This document shows positions 1 to 13,500 of a stretch of DNA of 64,000 nucleotides, one piece after another (positions within the stretch are counted from its first letter, which is position 1; each line of letters starts with the position of its first letter). A model generated the notes under the pieces. That model was not told where the DNA came from. It ran no database searches and was given only the letters and a program-made list of their open reading frames with translations. The DNA lies in contig NW_025062475.1 of NCBI RefSeq assembly GCF_000002995.4, positions 6,142,187 to 6,206,186 of the forward strand, in the 5' to 3' direction. The position numbers and the translations under genes were made by a program. This DNA is from Brugia malayi. Its lineage: Eukaryota > Nematoda > Chromadorea > Rhabditida > Onchocercidae.

Positions 1-3000
1 TAAATCTCGATTGTACAGCTAGAATTTACCCTCGCTGATACCCTTCAGTTTTACAAGCACTTACGTAGTGAACATAAAATCCAAACACATGGGTAGATAT
101 GAAAGCGATGGGAAAAACGGGGCTCTGTGATTTTATTGACTAAATTTGTCTTTTTTTATACTATATTCAGTCATCTGTTTGTTTTTTTTTTCTGCAGAAT
201 TTTTTTCTTATTTTTTTTTTTCTTTTTTTCTTTGCTCTGCCGAATTTCTTATTTTAGAAGTCAGTTTTTTTACAACTCTTGATTTAAACAAAAGTTTCAC
301 TAAACCAACACATAAAAGGAGTATAAATTATGCTCTAAAAGGTGAAATTCAGCTTGAATTCATAAACAAAATTTCTCTTTTCAAATATTAGAATATCCAT
401 TATTTTTTGATATCCATTACGGAAACATTTTTTAATATTTCGATCGCCTGTTATCGCTGTCTTATTGCAAAAAATTATGGTTAGAATGAATACCTAAGTA
501 CTGATTTGATAAAAATCTCTGTGCTAGCTTCCTTCATCCCGCAAAAAAAAAAAAAAAGAAAAACCATACTTTTTTTTTTCGAATCACTGATAAAAGAGAC
601 GGTCTTTGCTATGAACAGTTCCTGAACACTCATTAATTTTGAACAAATATCATTAAACTTTGATGTTAAAACAACATTTCAACTTAGATAAATTCAAAAC
701 GGTGCACATTTCAAGTTCTAAAGGACAGATTTAATAATGAGCAATTCTTGAAATTTATTTTCAAATATATAAAGAAAAGGGTTTGGTAATAGAAGTTTCT
801 AAGCCTAACTCTCACTAAAATATCTAAATGTATCGTTTTTGCAGGTAATCTCTTCACCATTATTTGATATCGTGTCACAGCAATTCAAACGTTTAATGCT
901 TTAAAATGCAAAGAAATTTTAGTATTTGGTTTTTTCACTGTTTTGAAGTTAATTTTACTAATTTTTTTTTTTTTTTTTGAAAAAGCATTGGTTTTTGAAA
1001 TGAATTTGTATCAGAAATCACAATTAAGAATTTTAGTCGATTAATCTTGAGTCGATTCTTAGTTCTCTAATGCTATTCTTGAGATTTATAAATTCTTGGG
1101 GTCCTTGTTACCACGTTTTTCCAGCAAATGTAGTGAGTTAATAGATAATGCAGTTATCAATGGTAATTCGCCTATCTGAACTTGGTAAATACTCAAATAT
1201 GAGCTATAGGACAAAGTTACATATTTGTGTTGTACTTTTCAGTACTTCTCGATAAACACATTTGCCTCTCATCGCTCTTTCTTTCCCACTTCTCCCGTGT
1301 TGCTTTAATTAGTGCTCATTAAAAAAACATGTAAAACTGGTAAGAATGATCGGATAAAGTTTAGGTCAGAAATCAGCTAACTGAATGACTAAGAATTTTG
1401 ATATGTTCTGATTTTTTAATATTTCTTTTCCATATTTCGCACCCAATCACTTTCACATATTACCTGACTTTGCTACATTGTCTAACAAAAGCATTGATAA
1501 CTGATAGTGGAGAAGAAGGAAGAGAGCGTACTAGACAATTTAGGTTGATATCAACTTTCTATGCAAACGTTTCATTTACAATATAGATTTGACTCAAACT
1601 TTTGTTGAGTAGCTTTTTTGCATAATTTATTAAGTTGTTAAGAAGTGATCACCTAATTGAGCTTCAAGTCAGCGATAAAGAGCTAACTGCTTGTGCAAGC
1701 TACATTGAGTAGTAGATTAATAAGTAAGTCGAATTGGTTTATAGTCTTGCAAGCCATTAGTAAATATTTACTGAACACAATGTGATGTATGTTGTTCTGG
1801 TTGATCTGCTGTCATATGCATGCTGCATGCACTGTTATTTGATATGAAATGTTTGAGGATGATAATGTGCCTTCTTGATTTTGAAATCCAAAAGAACAAA
1901 TAGATTTTAAATTAGTTGAATTTTTTTAAATGCTATTTCTATTCTGCATTGGAAATGAAAATAAGCGTTGTTAACGCGCCCGTTATTTCCGTAATGCTCT
2001 ATTTACAAATGATTGGTGAATTGCCAGAACAAAATCTCAGATTGCCATACTGAAGTAATTGAATTCGATATTAGGCTTCATTGAAGGCAGTTGACTGCAC
2101 TTAAAATTACTGATCAAAATTTCCCAATTAAGATATATGGAGATTTATATATTTTTTTTCCATTTCTAATTTTCCATTTCATTTTTCAATTTTCATAAAT
2201 GATTACTGCCTAAAATTCGTTTCGCAATTATTACAGCTCGAAATGAGATCTGAATTTATGAAATTAATCGATAGTAGATTAAGTTTCCACTCTGCAAGAA
2301 TAACGTTACTTAGTTTCTCTACTTACTCTATTTCGTGATGTTCAGAAATAGATGAACTAGTTCCCTGAATCATTTATCAGAGCCAATTTAAGTTAACAAT
2401 CTCGGGATTTCAAGGATGACTAATTTCTTATTAGATTTTTATCAACTTCACAAAATCGTTGTGAAAGTACAAATACAGATCTAATTTGTTTTAAATTTCT
2501 TTTTTATCTTACTTGAAATTCTCACCAGCTATTTTTAAATCTTTCGAAATAAATTCTAATAGTTGTTATTATAACAAAAATGGCTTAGCAGGTAAAACGT
2601 ATGAATACTTGGCCAGGATTTTAATCCTTGCAAAGAAAAAACCGGATTTATGACTTTTTGCAAATCGAAACTCGTTTATCTCAAAACTGATTTTTTATGT
2701 AATACATTCCTCTAATTACTAATTAAAAATATTTACTCTATCACATAAAATCACTTCCAGAAAATTTTTTTCGACAATTATTTGCTTTGAGAGGCGATGT
2801 TCCAAATTCGTTCCAAACTTAGGTTTTCACCGTATTGCGTAGAATGTCTCTAATGGAAAAAAGTAAGCTGAAGAGTTAATATATTCAATCAAAATTCTTC
2901 CGAGTTAGTTTTCTGATGCAAACCGTTCTTGTTAAAAGTTGTATTTGCATAGATCATATTCCTTCAAGGCATAAATCATATTAGAAAGTCCTTTAGTTTT

Positions 3001-3036
3001 ATTAAGCGAAATTTCAAGGACTGCGTACTGTTTCAG
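1..3036. other. AT-rich sequence upstream of the PIM-like kinase gene
   Basis: No convincing exon is seen in this stretch. It is AT-rich with homopolymer T and A runs near 185-235, 541-580 and 961-978. Open frames here (for example 146-391 and 1398-1586) are low-complexity or have no family resemblance. It probably holds the promoter and any outron of the kinase gene, because a 3' splice acceptor (TTTCAG ending at 3036) lies directly before the proposed start codon. Confidence 0.5.
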
Positions 3037-3040
3037 CAAA
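3030..3040 (+). promoter_or_regulatory. Probable spliced-leader acceptor before the kinase start
   Basis: The sequence TGTTTCAG ends at 3036 and is followed by CAAA and then ATG at 3041. An acceptor four bases before a start codon, with no donor exon needed upstream, is the usual look of a nematode trans-splice site. The assignment is inferred; an ordinary non-coding first exon would look the same. Confidence 0.5.
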
Positions 3041-6000
3041 ATGGAATCGCACTGCTTAACACATATGTCTATTACCTCGTTTAAAACAAAAAAATTAGGT
3101 GGGGTCATTGTTATCAAAATGTTACTCTATCGACGCCTTATAAGAATGACTTTCGTGAGTTCGCCACCTGAAGCTTTCAATCCATCGTCACACACCTACA
3201 TTATCACACCTTCTTTTCTTATTTTACAAATTTTAAGTTCATTTCATGGTCAAGTTCTCTTCAAGTTGACACATGTCTCGTCAGTTGCACAAAAAAAAAA
3301 AAACAAGTCACTTATAAATTGTTATCATTTTATCAGTGAAAATATTGCAGTTTACGAATGTTTCAAATCATTGCTTTAGCTATTTCAGCATGTTGTGCCG
3401 CAGATTACAAGATCTAACTTATTGTATATCATATAATGTCAATTTTTTAAACGATAAAGGTTTACTTTCTTTAAATCTTTTAACACTCAGATTTTTTCGT
3501 TTGTTAACATGGAATGAGAAATTTTCTATCCTTTCCATAAAGACCTTTAAAAAACTTACCATTGGGATTAAATATAAACATAATTCAAACCAAGCAACTT
3601 TTTATTTTAGAAATAAAAAGGCTGAAGCCCACATATTTTATTTTAAAAAATGACTAAAGTTTTTCATTGCAGCACACGGAGCAAAGCAATTCCGGAAGAG
3701 GTACACAGTGCTGGAGGAGCTTGGCCGGGGTGGATTTGGGATTGTTTACAAAGCGGAACGTAATGAAGATAACGCTGCAGTGGCTGTTAAATTCATTGAA
3801 CATAAACGAGTTAGAGAATGGACTATGGTCAGTTCCAAATTGCAAACTTGAACTACTGGCCAAGTTTGCAATTAACTGCGTATTAGCAGTTAGATTACTG
3901 CGAAAAACTGTTTTGTTTTTTACTATTTTTTTTGGTTATTCAATACAAAAATGTTGCTTTTGTTACAGAAATGTAAGCAGTTAATTCCAACAGAAATTTG
4001 CTTACTGGATATGTGTCGTAGTGTCCCGGGCGTAGTTCAGCTAATTGATTGGTTTGCCAAGTACGGTATTTCTTATGCATCTCATCTCTAAATCTCGAAG
4101 TAAATTGTATAAGTTTGTGAATAATTTCGAATTTAAAAAAAACACTGTCTCATAGTTCTTCGAAGTCGAAAATTATTTTAAAAAATTTTTAAATTTCTTA
4201 ATGTCGGGTGCATTATTATCATATTTATCTTAACATATTTTCGTGAATAGTTTATGTTTAAAAAGTGGTGAGCAAATTACTTATTATAAAGACTTAGTTA
4301 TAAAAGATATTTAAATTGTAAAGCATAATTTAAATTTAATGACAATTTGAATCACTTCGTGCTTCAGCATCAAAGTATTATTCTCCACACGCAATGATTA
4401 ATGAAAAATACACTAGCTTCATTAACAGTCTCTGCATTGCAGTTCGAAAGGATTTCTGGTAGTAATGGAGCGGCCGGAACAGTGTTTGGATTTGTTCGAT
4501 CTAATTTCAGTTTATGGTTATTTGGATGAAGATATTGCACGATCGATATTTGTGCAGATATTGAATACAACTTGCTTGTTATATAACACATATGGTATTT
4601 TCCATCGAGATATCAAAGTGCATTTTTAATTATAATTTCATTCATCCCTGAAAGAATTAATTTAATAATGAACAGATAAGTCAAAGAGAATAGTAAGTCG
4701 AAAGAAAGTATCTATCATTCATGTCTACTTGCTATTTCATGTTTGGAAATCATTTTGAAATCTAATAAAATCGTAAATTTTGCACAAATTTCAATTCAGA
4801 AGGATGTGAATAGTATAGTCTATCAAGTGATATTTCTGAAATTTACGAAGTACCGAATTTATAAAATACAATAATTTTAACAATGAGCAGCAAATAAAAT
4901 TGCTAACAACTAAGTTGTTGTTTTTTATTTTCATGTTAATGACTCATGAAAAGCTGAATTTATTTTTGAAGGATGAGAATATAATCATTAATATGGATAC
5001 GGGCGAAGCGATCTTGGTTGATTTTGGTGCCGCAGCACTCATTTCTGAGGCGTGCATCAAAGAATTTCAAGGTTAATAGAATAAACTTAAGTTGAAAAAA
5101 AAAAAAAAAAACCTTTATAGTACGATCTCTTCATCTCTTCAATCATATAGTATACCTGTATCCTACAGTGGTTTCACTGAATATCACTTATGTAATTAAA
5201 GCAGCCAAGAAGTGAACAGTATATATTGCATTAAAGAAGATAAGTTAAACAAAAAGTCAAAATTTTCTGGCCCTAATCTTTAATTTGATGATTAAAAGAT
5301 TTAATTATAATGACTATATTTATACAACCACTCCATAACAAGAATTATATTGAATACTTGAAGGGTGGAATTTTCCTGAATTTCAGGTACACGTTCGTAC
5401 TGTCCACCAGAATGGTTCAAACGCTTAGCATATAAGCCATTAGAAGCAACTGTATGGTCTCTAGGTATAGTCCTGTACGTTATGGTTTCTGGTTGTTTGC
5501 CTTTTCAGAATGAAATACAAATTTGCTTAGGCAGATTTACCATTCCAAAGCATATCTCAAAAGGTTGGTTCAGCATGTAATTCTGATCATTTTGCCAAAA
5601 ATAAACTTGCGAATTTCTTTTGAAAGTCTCGAAATTAACTCTTCCAATCTTCCTTCAAAAATTTTTCTGCTTACTTTTTAATTAGTTATTAGTGACTAAA
5701 CCGTTGAAGTCAGGTTATGCATGTTTGTTTGCAGATTGTGAAAATTTGCTGCGTCAATGTCTTGCAGTCACACCGTCCAGACGACCGGAATTGCTGGAAA
5801 TTTTCAAGCATCGATGGTTGAATCAACCTATTGTTGTGCATTCGGAATCATTCAAGGTCGTACTTCAACGACATTTTCAAAAGAAGAAAGAAGCACAAGG
5901 TCGATATAAGCTACAACAGTGTGGAATTCAAGAAAATAGCAAGAAGAGCGCTATTGCCGACGAAAGTGCTAACACAAACGAGTTCATTACAAAGAAAAAC

Positions 6001-7179
6001 GCTTTTACAAGTTGCGACATTTCGGTTGACGACAATCTCTCCGCCATGTAGTATTTGACTTAATCTATAATCATTCTTTTTGGGCTAGTTCTTATCTTTC
6101 TTAATTATAAGTTCTTATATAATAGTCTGCATGCTAATGATCTCTTCAGTTATGTATTTCACTGCATAATATTTGCGTACATGTAATGAATGTTCTTCTG
6201 CAGATCAATGCTATCTCATACCAACAGCGCTTTCAATTCCAACTTATTGAAAAAGCACCGCCACCATTCAAGGTATTCACAGATATTTTGGAAGTGCTTT
6301 CTGTTGCCAGACATGAGCCAATTTAACAAGAAGAAAGAGAGGAAATGATTATAATTGATGCTTAATTAAAGAGTGTGGCAGTAGTGTGATAAATATGTGT
6401 TGGCATTACAATTATTGTTTTTGCCACTAATTTGACTACGATTGCATTTCACACATTCCATTTCATATTTCGAGTACACTAATTTTGGATAATTAACATA
6501 AAGTACCTTTCAGTTATGATAATGTTGTGATGAATATACGAACAGATATGTTCACTTCACGAAATTGTTATGAAGATGATAATAATGTGTTAATACGTCC
6601 AAGTTCTATTGCGGAGGAATCAGAATACAGTGATTCTCCATTTTGCTCAGCTTATGAATCGATTTCCATGATTAGCACTGATCCACAGAATTCCGAATCA
6701 TATGTCACTGCTTTAGAGGTTGACAGGTATTCTTATTGAATTTTTTCCTATTATTGTTTCCTATTAGTGTGGTTAGGGAAGTTTTTAACATTGTTTGCCA
6801 CTGCACCTCAATTTTCAGAGAATGTTCTTTCCAAAGATCGAAAGAAGCTACTGCAATTGAACATTTTAATAACTCCTTTCGTGATAATAGTAATGCTAAC
6901 AATCACCGCAAGGAAGAAGTGGTGCAAGCAAACTGTCCAGACAGGCCTGTGGAGAATATCTATCCACAGAAAGTAATGAATTCTAGGCTTGTAGCAAAGC
7001 ATTGGCTTCAGAATGTAGCAATAAGATCTAAATATGGATCTCTAAAGTTGCAAAAGCCTTCAATTTGTCAGGAAAAAGGGGAACTGCAAAAAGAAGCAAA
7101 TGCTAGCAGTAATTTATTAAGGATATTTAATATTGATTCACGGCGATCCTCAAATCCTAGTATTTTCCAAATAAATTAA
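3041..7179 (+). CDS. PIM-family serine/threonine protein kinase with long C-terminal extension
   Basis: Exons: 3041-3098, 3673-3827, 3969-4060, 4443-4617, 4972-5071, 5387-5563, 5735-6047, 6204-6272, 6514-6726, 6819-7179; all phases match, giving about 570 residues. The kinase domain spans roughly residues 30-290. It has a glycine loop GRGGFG (37-42), VAVK with Lys59, Glu80 in helix C, the hinge MERPEQ (110-115) with the proline typical of PIM kinases, the catalytic HRDIKDEN (156-163) and DFG (177-179), then CPPEW and ATVWSLG, also PIM-like. C. elegans PRK-1/PRK-2 are the likely relatives. Vertebrate PIM enzymes are constitutively active and end soon after the kinase domain; here about 230 Ser/Asn-rich residues follow. 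Reading through the 6047 donor gives a stop at 6049-6051 and a 357-residue form. Least certain are exon 1 (short, chosen by phase and acceptor) and the tail exons. Confidence 0.88.
7170..7175 (+). terminator. AATAAA poly(A) signal overlapping the end of the kinase CDS
   Basis: AATAAA overlaps the last codons of the kinase reading frame, whose TAA stop is at 7177-7179. Cleavage about 15-30 bases later would leave a very short 3' UTR. A long A run follows at about 7244-7262. Confidence 0.4.
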
Positions 7180-8069
7180 TTATTGCCAATGTTTTTATCA
7201 ATGCAGATTTACTATGTATATCACAGCTTGTTGTATTTCAATGTAAAAAAAAAAAAAAAAAACTTTATTTCTCTAAATCAGTAAAATTTTACTTGTTTCA
7301 CTGAAATTTCATTTCTAAGCGACAAAATGAATGGACGTAATTTAATGTTTAATAAGATCACTCAACAATAGTTCATAGATTTCCATCACATTATTTCAAA
7401 GCATACAGGTAAATTTTTTACATTTCGGATTATTGTTACTACATATTTGAAGGATTTTTCCAAAAATTTCAAGTTCGTTCCAAATTTGAGCGATACCGTG
7501 AAACTGTAATGCGACGCTTGCATTCAATGCTGGCATTCTAAAAAGAAGTGGCATAAATTAGATGTGAATTTGAATAAACACTATAATCTACGTGATATTT
7601 AGATGCTGTGAAAACGGAATTTGAAGTATTTAAAGTTAGAGCTGTAAGTAAAGGAAAAATTAATTGTTCGATTTTAGTGATAAGCTTTTAGCAAGAACAA
7701 AGGTCACTTTAATCTTTAAACAAAGGTAACGTTTCTTGTTCAATAACACGCAATTAACATGCTAGGAAATTTTAGTTGGAATAATGCAGGTGATTTGAAA
7801 TTAAACTAAAGATTGATTGGAACATAGCGACAGTCGCTATCTTACTCCAAAACTGATCATTAAAAATCAATGAACACGTTTCTTGATTCAATAATCGATT
7901 TAAGCATGATGTAGAAGAAGAGAAATAATACTTTTCATATTGATTTCATGTGTAAATTCAGTTTGATCAATAATCTAATTTAAACTACGAAAATTCGATA
8001 AATTTTTTCAAAATACTGAATCCAACACCATTGAAAGAGAAAAATCATTGTGTACCGTATGCGTATAGT
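7180..8069. other. Tail-to-tail intergenic region between kinase and CARP genes
   Basis: The kinase gene (+) and the carbonic-anhydrase-related gene (-) converge here, with about 890 bases between their stop codons. The segment is AT-rich with an A run near 7244-7262 and has no credible exon. It should contain the 3' UTRs of both genes. Confidence 0.6.
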
Positions 8070-10548
8070 TCAGACAGTGAGGAATAATAAGCTGTGTTCC
8101 TTCTGCTGCAATGAGGAGAATCATGACAAATTAAATGAGATGATATTTAAACTTACTTTGCTGATAATATTTGTTCTAATTAGTCGCCCGTAGGAATGTT
8201 GTAGTGGCCTGAAATTAGGGGCCACATACTGAGGCTCTTTTTCTTCCGCAATGGTCCGTTGTAGTTTCCGCCACTTATTTAACTGCAATGTACTCATTGT
8301 GATTACTCAGTTACAAATTTATTAAATGAAAATTTCACATTGAAATTCTTTGTCGACAATGAAAAAATAAAGCATATAGATTCAACTTTAATTCTACAAC
8401 TGAAAACAATTTAGTCTTTAAACTTTTAATTAACTACTGCTCAACATTCATTCAACCTTGGTCTGTATCTTTTGTGAGGCTGCGAAATAAAACTATGAGA
8501 GCTGGAATAAATTTGCTAAAATTTAAATGTTCATTCTGAACTCTTTCTCTCTCTTCTTGTTGAGCAATACGCAATTAATGTGTTAGATTAACTCATCCTA
8601 TAAAAAGATTTACATTTGTCCTAGTGATATAAATTGGATGATTAAGTATAATCCAGGTGACTGTTTCATAACATCCTGGTGATGTCATCGATCCTTCGTA
8701 TGTCACATAGTCCATTAAAGCAGGGAATAATTTCCATATTTTTAATTCATGCAGTGTAATACGCTTCTCTGAAAATTTCTTTTTCTTCATACATTGCTAT
8801 CAGTTGACAAAAATTTTAAATTTTGCAAATGATAAACTGATTCTAAAAATTCTAAAAAGGTCATATAATGGAGGGAGTTATTTCATTTCATTTCCGATAT
8901 TTAGAAATGAAAGCTAAGCATTACTTCTGAAAGGTACTTTTTCGATAGATTCGGTGATCTTTGACAACTCTTCATTGGTATGTTTATCAACCTGTAATTT
9001 TTTCTTGTGATTAAGACAATAGAATTTCAACGCTGCTCATCGAGGTACGATCTATTTTCTTTTAAGGACAAATAATTTGAAATGAAACGATAACCCTGCT
9101 AAGGTGAAATGATCATGATCATTTGAGTCACTATTAAAGGCTCGCAAAAAACTATTTGGATAAAATGAACGAAACAAATGGATTGCAATAATCATAAGGG
9201 AGCTGTGTGTGCGTGAAATTCAAACACAACCAAAACGATAATCGAAACAGCCGCGATTCCACGTGGCAACGTCAAAGCTGTTGTAAAATTACTGTATAAA
9301 TCAGTGTTATATGTTATCAGTTGAATCTGGAAGTAGGTGAAATTCGCACTACTTTGATCACAACAATAGCACTTTGGAATAGTTATCTCAATTCATTGCT
9401 TTCTGTCCTTATGTTTGTGAATTGACCTCTTCGTAAGTCACATTACTTTGATTGAATTTTCAACATACAAAGTTATAACTTAAACGTGAAAAGTAAAAAA
9501 AAAAAAAAAAAACACCTCCATAGGGAAGTTTTTCGAATTGATAGCATGCTCCGAACCTGTCATGTCATCGTTTGAATAATGAAAATCTATTCTTTGTAGG
9601 CGGTATTTGTAAGGGCGCAATGGCCCGCCAGTGATGTTTACCGCAAAAGAATGAGTATCATAAATTACTCGTAATCGTGGCATCTGACCTATGTTTATCA
9701 TTTCAGCAGTCGCCTAAAAACCGTTGCATAGTTTTATTGCGACCTCAATATGGTAGTGGGAATATTTTAGAAAAAGTGAAAAATGAACGAGTTTGCAGGA
9801 TAACTTCATATTCTAAAATTTGTTGCGCAGTCAACCTATTTTCAGTTTGACTTCAGCTCATTCAATTTATTTCAATTCAAACATAAAAGATTTCTGCCAA
9901 AGTAAGGAGGAGTTGCATAGTTATAAAAATTTTCTTGCTATATAAAACACAACTAATAGGTGCACTGAAAGAAATTTAAAATGTCACCTCTCGTTTTCAC
10001 ACAAATTTCAGCATATTGAAATTATTTCCTGGTTCGTTTTAATTTTAATTTAAAATCTATTCTAATGATAGAAGTGAAAAGAACTGAGTGTTAGTGTTGA
10101 AAATTAATATTCGCAAAATCTCTTCTAATCATTTTACAAAAGCATTGGCATGTCTCAGTCATAAAACTAGAAAAAGCTTACTGATATTTGATCTATTTTA
10201 ATATCACTTAGTCGAGGATCGAATAAAATCGATGCTGGTTTAATGTTTATTGGCGATTGCATTTTTCCTTTTGCACACATCTTCCACTTTTTGCTCAATA
10301 AACCCCAAAAGTCGGGTCCTGTAATGAAATCGATTTCCACTTCAAAGTGCTATAATTTTTTTGATTTGCAAAGGAAAAATAAGGCGAAGTATTTTTCGAC
10401 GGCTGATGAATTCTGATGTAAAATTTATGTGCACAATAAAATTACCTCCAAAAAGGTCATTATCATATGTCCACGGATAATCGTTCATTCTTAATGTCCT
10501 CAATTGTGGATAAAACGTTGCTAAGAATAAAATAGTAATATATGTCAT
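8070..10548 (-). CDS. Secreted carbonic-anhydrase-related protein (CA10/CA11-like, catalytically inactive)
   Basis: Minus-strand exons: 10548-10446, 10318-10182, 9713-9516, 9326-9231, 8991-8925, 8768-8614, 8282-8157, 8105-8070; phases agree and give 305 residues, the usual alpha-CA size. A hydrophobic N-terminus (MTYITILFLATF) looks like a signal peptide. Family marks in order: YPWTYDND, GPDFWGLL, QSPINI, NITGGPL, GSEH, PRGIAAVSI, YEGSMTSPGCYETVTW, APNFRPLQ. Of the three zinc ligands of active enzymes (His94, 96 and 119 in human CA2 numbering), the first is Asp123 and the third Gln148; only His125 remains. The protein therefore should not hydrate CO2, as in the vertebrate CARPs X and XI and, probably, the C. 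elegans cah-1/cah-2 group. Those vertebrate relatives are secreted and bind neurexins; a similar role here is inference. The last exon (11 residues then TGA) is the least certain. Confidence 0.87.
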
Positions 10549-10567
10549 AGTTGCGCCACCAAACTGA
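10549..10567 (-). promoter_or_regulatory. Possible spliced-leader acceptor before the CARP start
   Basis: On the minus strand AATATCAG ends at 10564, 15 bases before the ATG at 10548. It fits a trans-splice acceptor but has a weak pyrimidine tract. A cis-spliced upstream 5' exon is not excluded. Confidence 0.35.
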
Positions 10568-13500
10568 TATTAACCTATTTATCCGGCAGCTATTATACGG
10601 TTTTCACCTGATTCCATTTTTCATAATTTTCCACCATTTTCATTGCTTATAGACATAGAATTCGATTAAGTTAATGTCTATGTTGAAATTAATCGCGAGT
10701 AATTAATAGCATCATTGATGGTGGTTGTAAATCATCAGAATAAGGAGCTCAATTTAGGAATTCTTGAACAAATGGAAGTTATTCCACATCTTGCCGGATT
10801 CCTTTAGTTGAAAAACCGGAAAAAGCATGGAATTCACAATGATCATACAGTCTTTGAATTAACTCAAAATTGACAGGCTTAGAATGATTGATCAGCATGA
10901 ATCGGGTGATACAAATAATGATAGTATTCGTAATTTTTATGATTAAGTAAGTACAAGTAAAATACTTAAATTGTAGATGCAATAATTGAAAATGAAAGAG
11001 TTTGTTCTTGAAAATAGAAAAAGCTAAAAAATTTTAATTTCAAGATGGAGAACAAGTTCGCAATTTGTATGATGACAGTTGTACTGAATTGAATAAAATT
11101 AGCTTCGTCTAAGAATGAAGCTGTCTGTGACTCATTCATTTCTACCTCATTTTCATCCGCTCAATTCAAAAGTAATACAAGCAGAGCGAAACAGCTCCGC
11201 CTAATCAATTTCAAATTCATCAACGTTTAAATGCAAAAGAAATTTCTTCATTCTTAAATGTCGTCACTAGCTTCACTAACTATTCCAACAGTAAAAACAC
11301 TGAATTTAATTTCAAAAAATATTTTGCTTAAATCGAAGGGATAATTAGTCTCATTCAATTCTTCATTCTCATTGGATGTTCACACTTCATTAAGTTATAT
11401 TTAAAATGATTCACAGATACTACATCTATTGGAATTGTTGTCCTTCAGGTTTGTTGATGATTTCAACGAAATTTCAAAATCTTTTTCACCCATAAGAAAA
11501 AAGCTGCTGCTCCAATTTTTGATGCAAATTTCATCGAAATACATTTAAAAACATTAAAGTATTTGATTGTAGAGATAGCTAGCTAGCAGAATACTTGATC
11601 ACTAGTCTTCTGCGCCTTTGAATTTCCACAAGAGTTAAATCAGCTACTCAAATTCATTTAAATTTTTTTTTTAAATTTTAATTACTAAAAGACTTGTTAT
11701 CGTTTTTCTGCAGCACGAAACTATGCTATAAAAAAAAAAAAAAAACCAATTACTGGAAAAATGCGAGAATGTAAATGATTATTTTAAGCAGTGAAAAGAT
11801 GTCAAAGAAACAAAACAGTCGAAATTAATTGAAAATCATTAATCATTTAGAAATTAGGTGGGAAAAAACTTTTAGTTACTAAAGAAATTCTCCCAGACAA
11901 ATGCATTTATTTTCTTTTAATACTTCAATGTTGGGTGCACAACTAAAATGCTTGGAATTACATAAAGAATTCTTGAATTTCTCAAAAACATAGAATTTTT
12001 TGTTATTTCAAACTATCACACACAGTAATTTCACCAAGTCTTAGTCTTCTTTCTTTCTGTCGGAAATTTTCAGTTAATCTTATGAAATTGCAAATTTCAT
12101 TTTAGATCCATTTCATGCCTCTAGAGACACTCCTTCACAAACATTTCACTCACTTTGTCACAACACTTAACGATTATATGAGGAGAGAAATTACATTTCA
12201 GTCAAAATAGTTTTATGATCTGAAAGGAAGAAAAAAATGCCAATATTATCAGGGTTAGAATAACTTCATTGCAATTGAGATGCCATTACTAACAATTCAA
12301 TTTAAACGGTTTGAAATAGCTTCTTAAACATTCCTTGTGAGGAATTTCCACTTCAGAGAGTAATATCTGAAGCACTACAATGTTTTTTAGTAGAAACTCT
12401 TTTTGATTTAGTTGATTAAAAATTATATTGAGACTTTTGAGTGAATTGCAAGAAATGCGTTGAAATTTCTTTTCAAATTTTGTCAACGAAAAGCTTCTTC
12501 TACTTTATGATGAAAGCTTGATCCTAATCTGAAGGAGTAATTAAAAGCACTATAATACTTTTAATGATTCATCTCTATAATAGCATTCTTTGATTTTTAA
12601 TAGTGATAGCTGGATTGATGAATCAAGCAAATAAACAACCATAGAATTTTAATTATCGTTAGTGCTTGAAATTCAACTTTCATTATATTTACCACTCTGC
12701 ACTAATTTATTTAAAAATCATATTGAAATTTTTGAACAAATTGTAAGAAAAGCCAACACGATTAAGAGTCAAATGAAAAAGAGAGCTGGAAATCTTTTCG
12801 ACTGAATGGAATTCATTTAATGTAAAGCAATCAATGTTACAAGAAATTCGATACTGCATAAGGCATTCTTTAATACATCTAATGAATAAGTGATTAATTT
12901 GAAGCGGAATTGCACAAAATTTGCAGTAAAATGTTAAAGAAATAAGGAATGAAGCCAGAAATTGCATGTGTGAATATTAGCTGGGCAGTCAGTTATTTTA
13001 GACACTATTTTAAACTATTTACTTATTACTAATCTACTCTCATAAGTGGTATTAATACTGGATTATGCAATGGAAGCAATTTGACTGCAAATTGATGTAA
13101 TAAATAAGTATTGGAGAGAGAAATTTGAATTAAATATAAAATGACCAGAAGATAATAAAAGCAACGGCTTTTGGATCAAAACTTGAATATTATTACGGAT
13201 CGTTTATTAACAGAGTTTAACTATGGTTTCTGCTAGCACTGTTGCTAATTATTTCAGAAGAACATTAGTTAACGCTTTTGTATCTACCACTTCGATCTAA
13301 ATTTAGTACTGAATTAGTATTTTTGATGAAGATTGAATAAATTCAAAGTGGTATTTCAGTGGAATTAAAAGTTTGTAGTGTAGTTCAGTCTTTCTTAAAA
13401 CCTTCGAAAAATACTGAGAAATGTTTGGACTTTGGAAAAAAAGATCCGAAGAGAAAAAAGCAGAACTGCAAAAGTAAATTATTGAGTAAGAAAAATCTAT

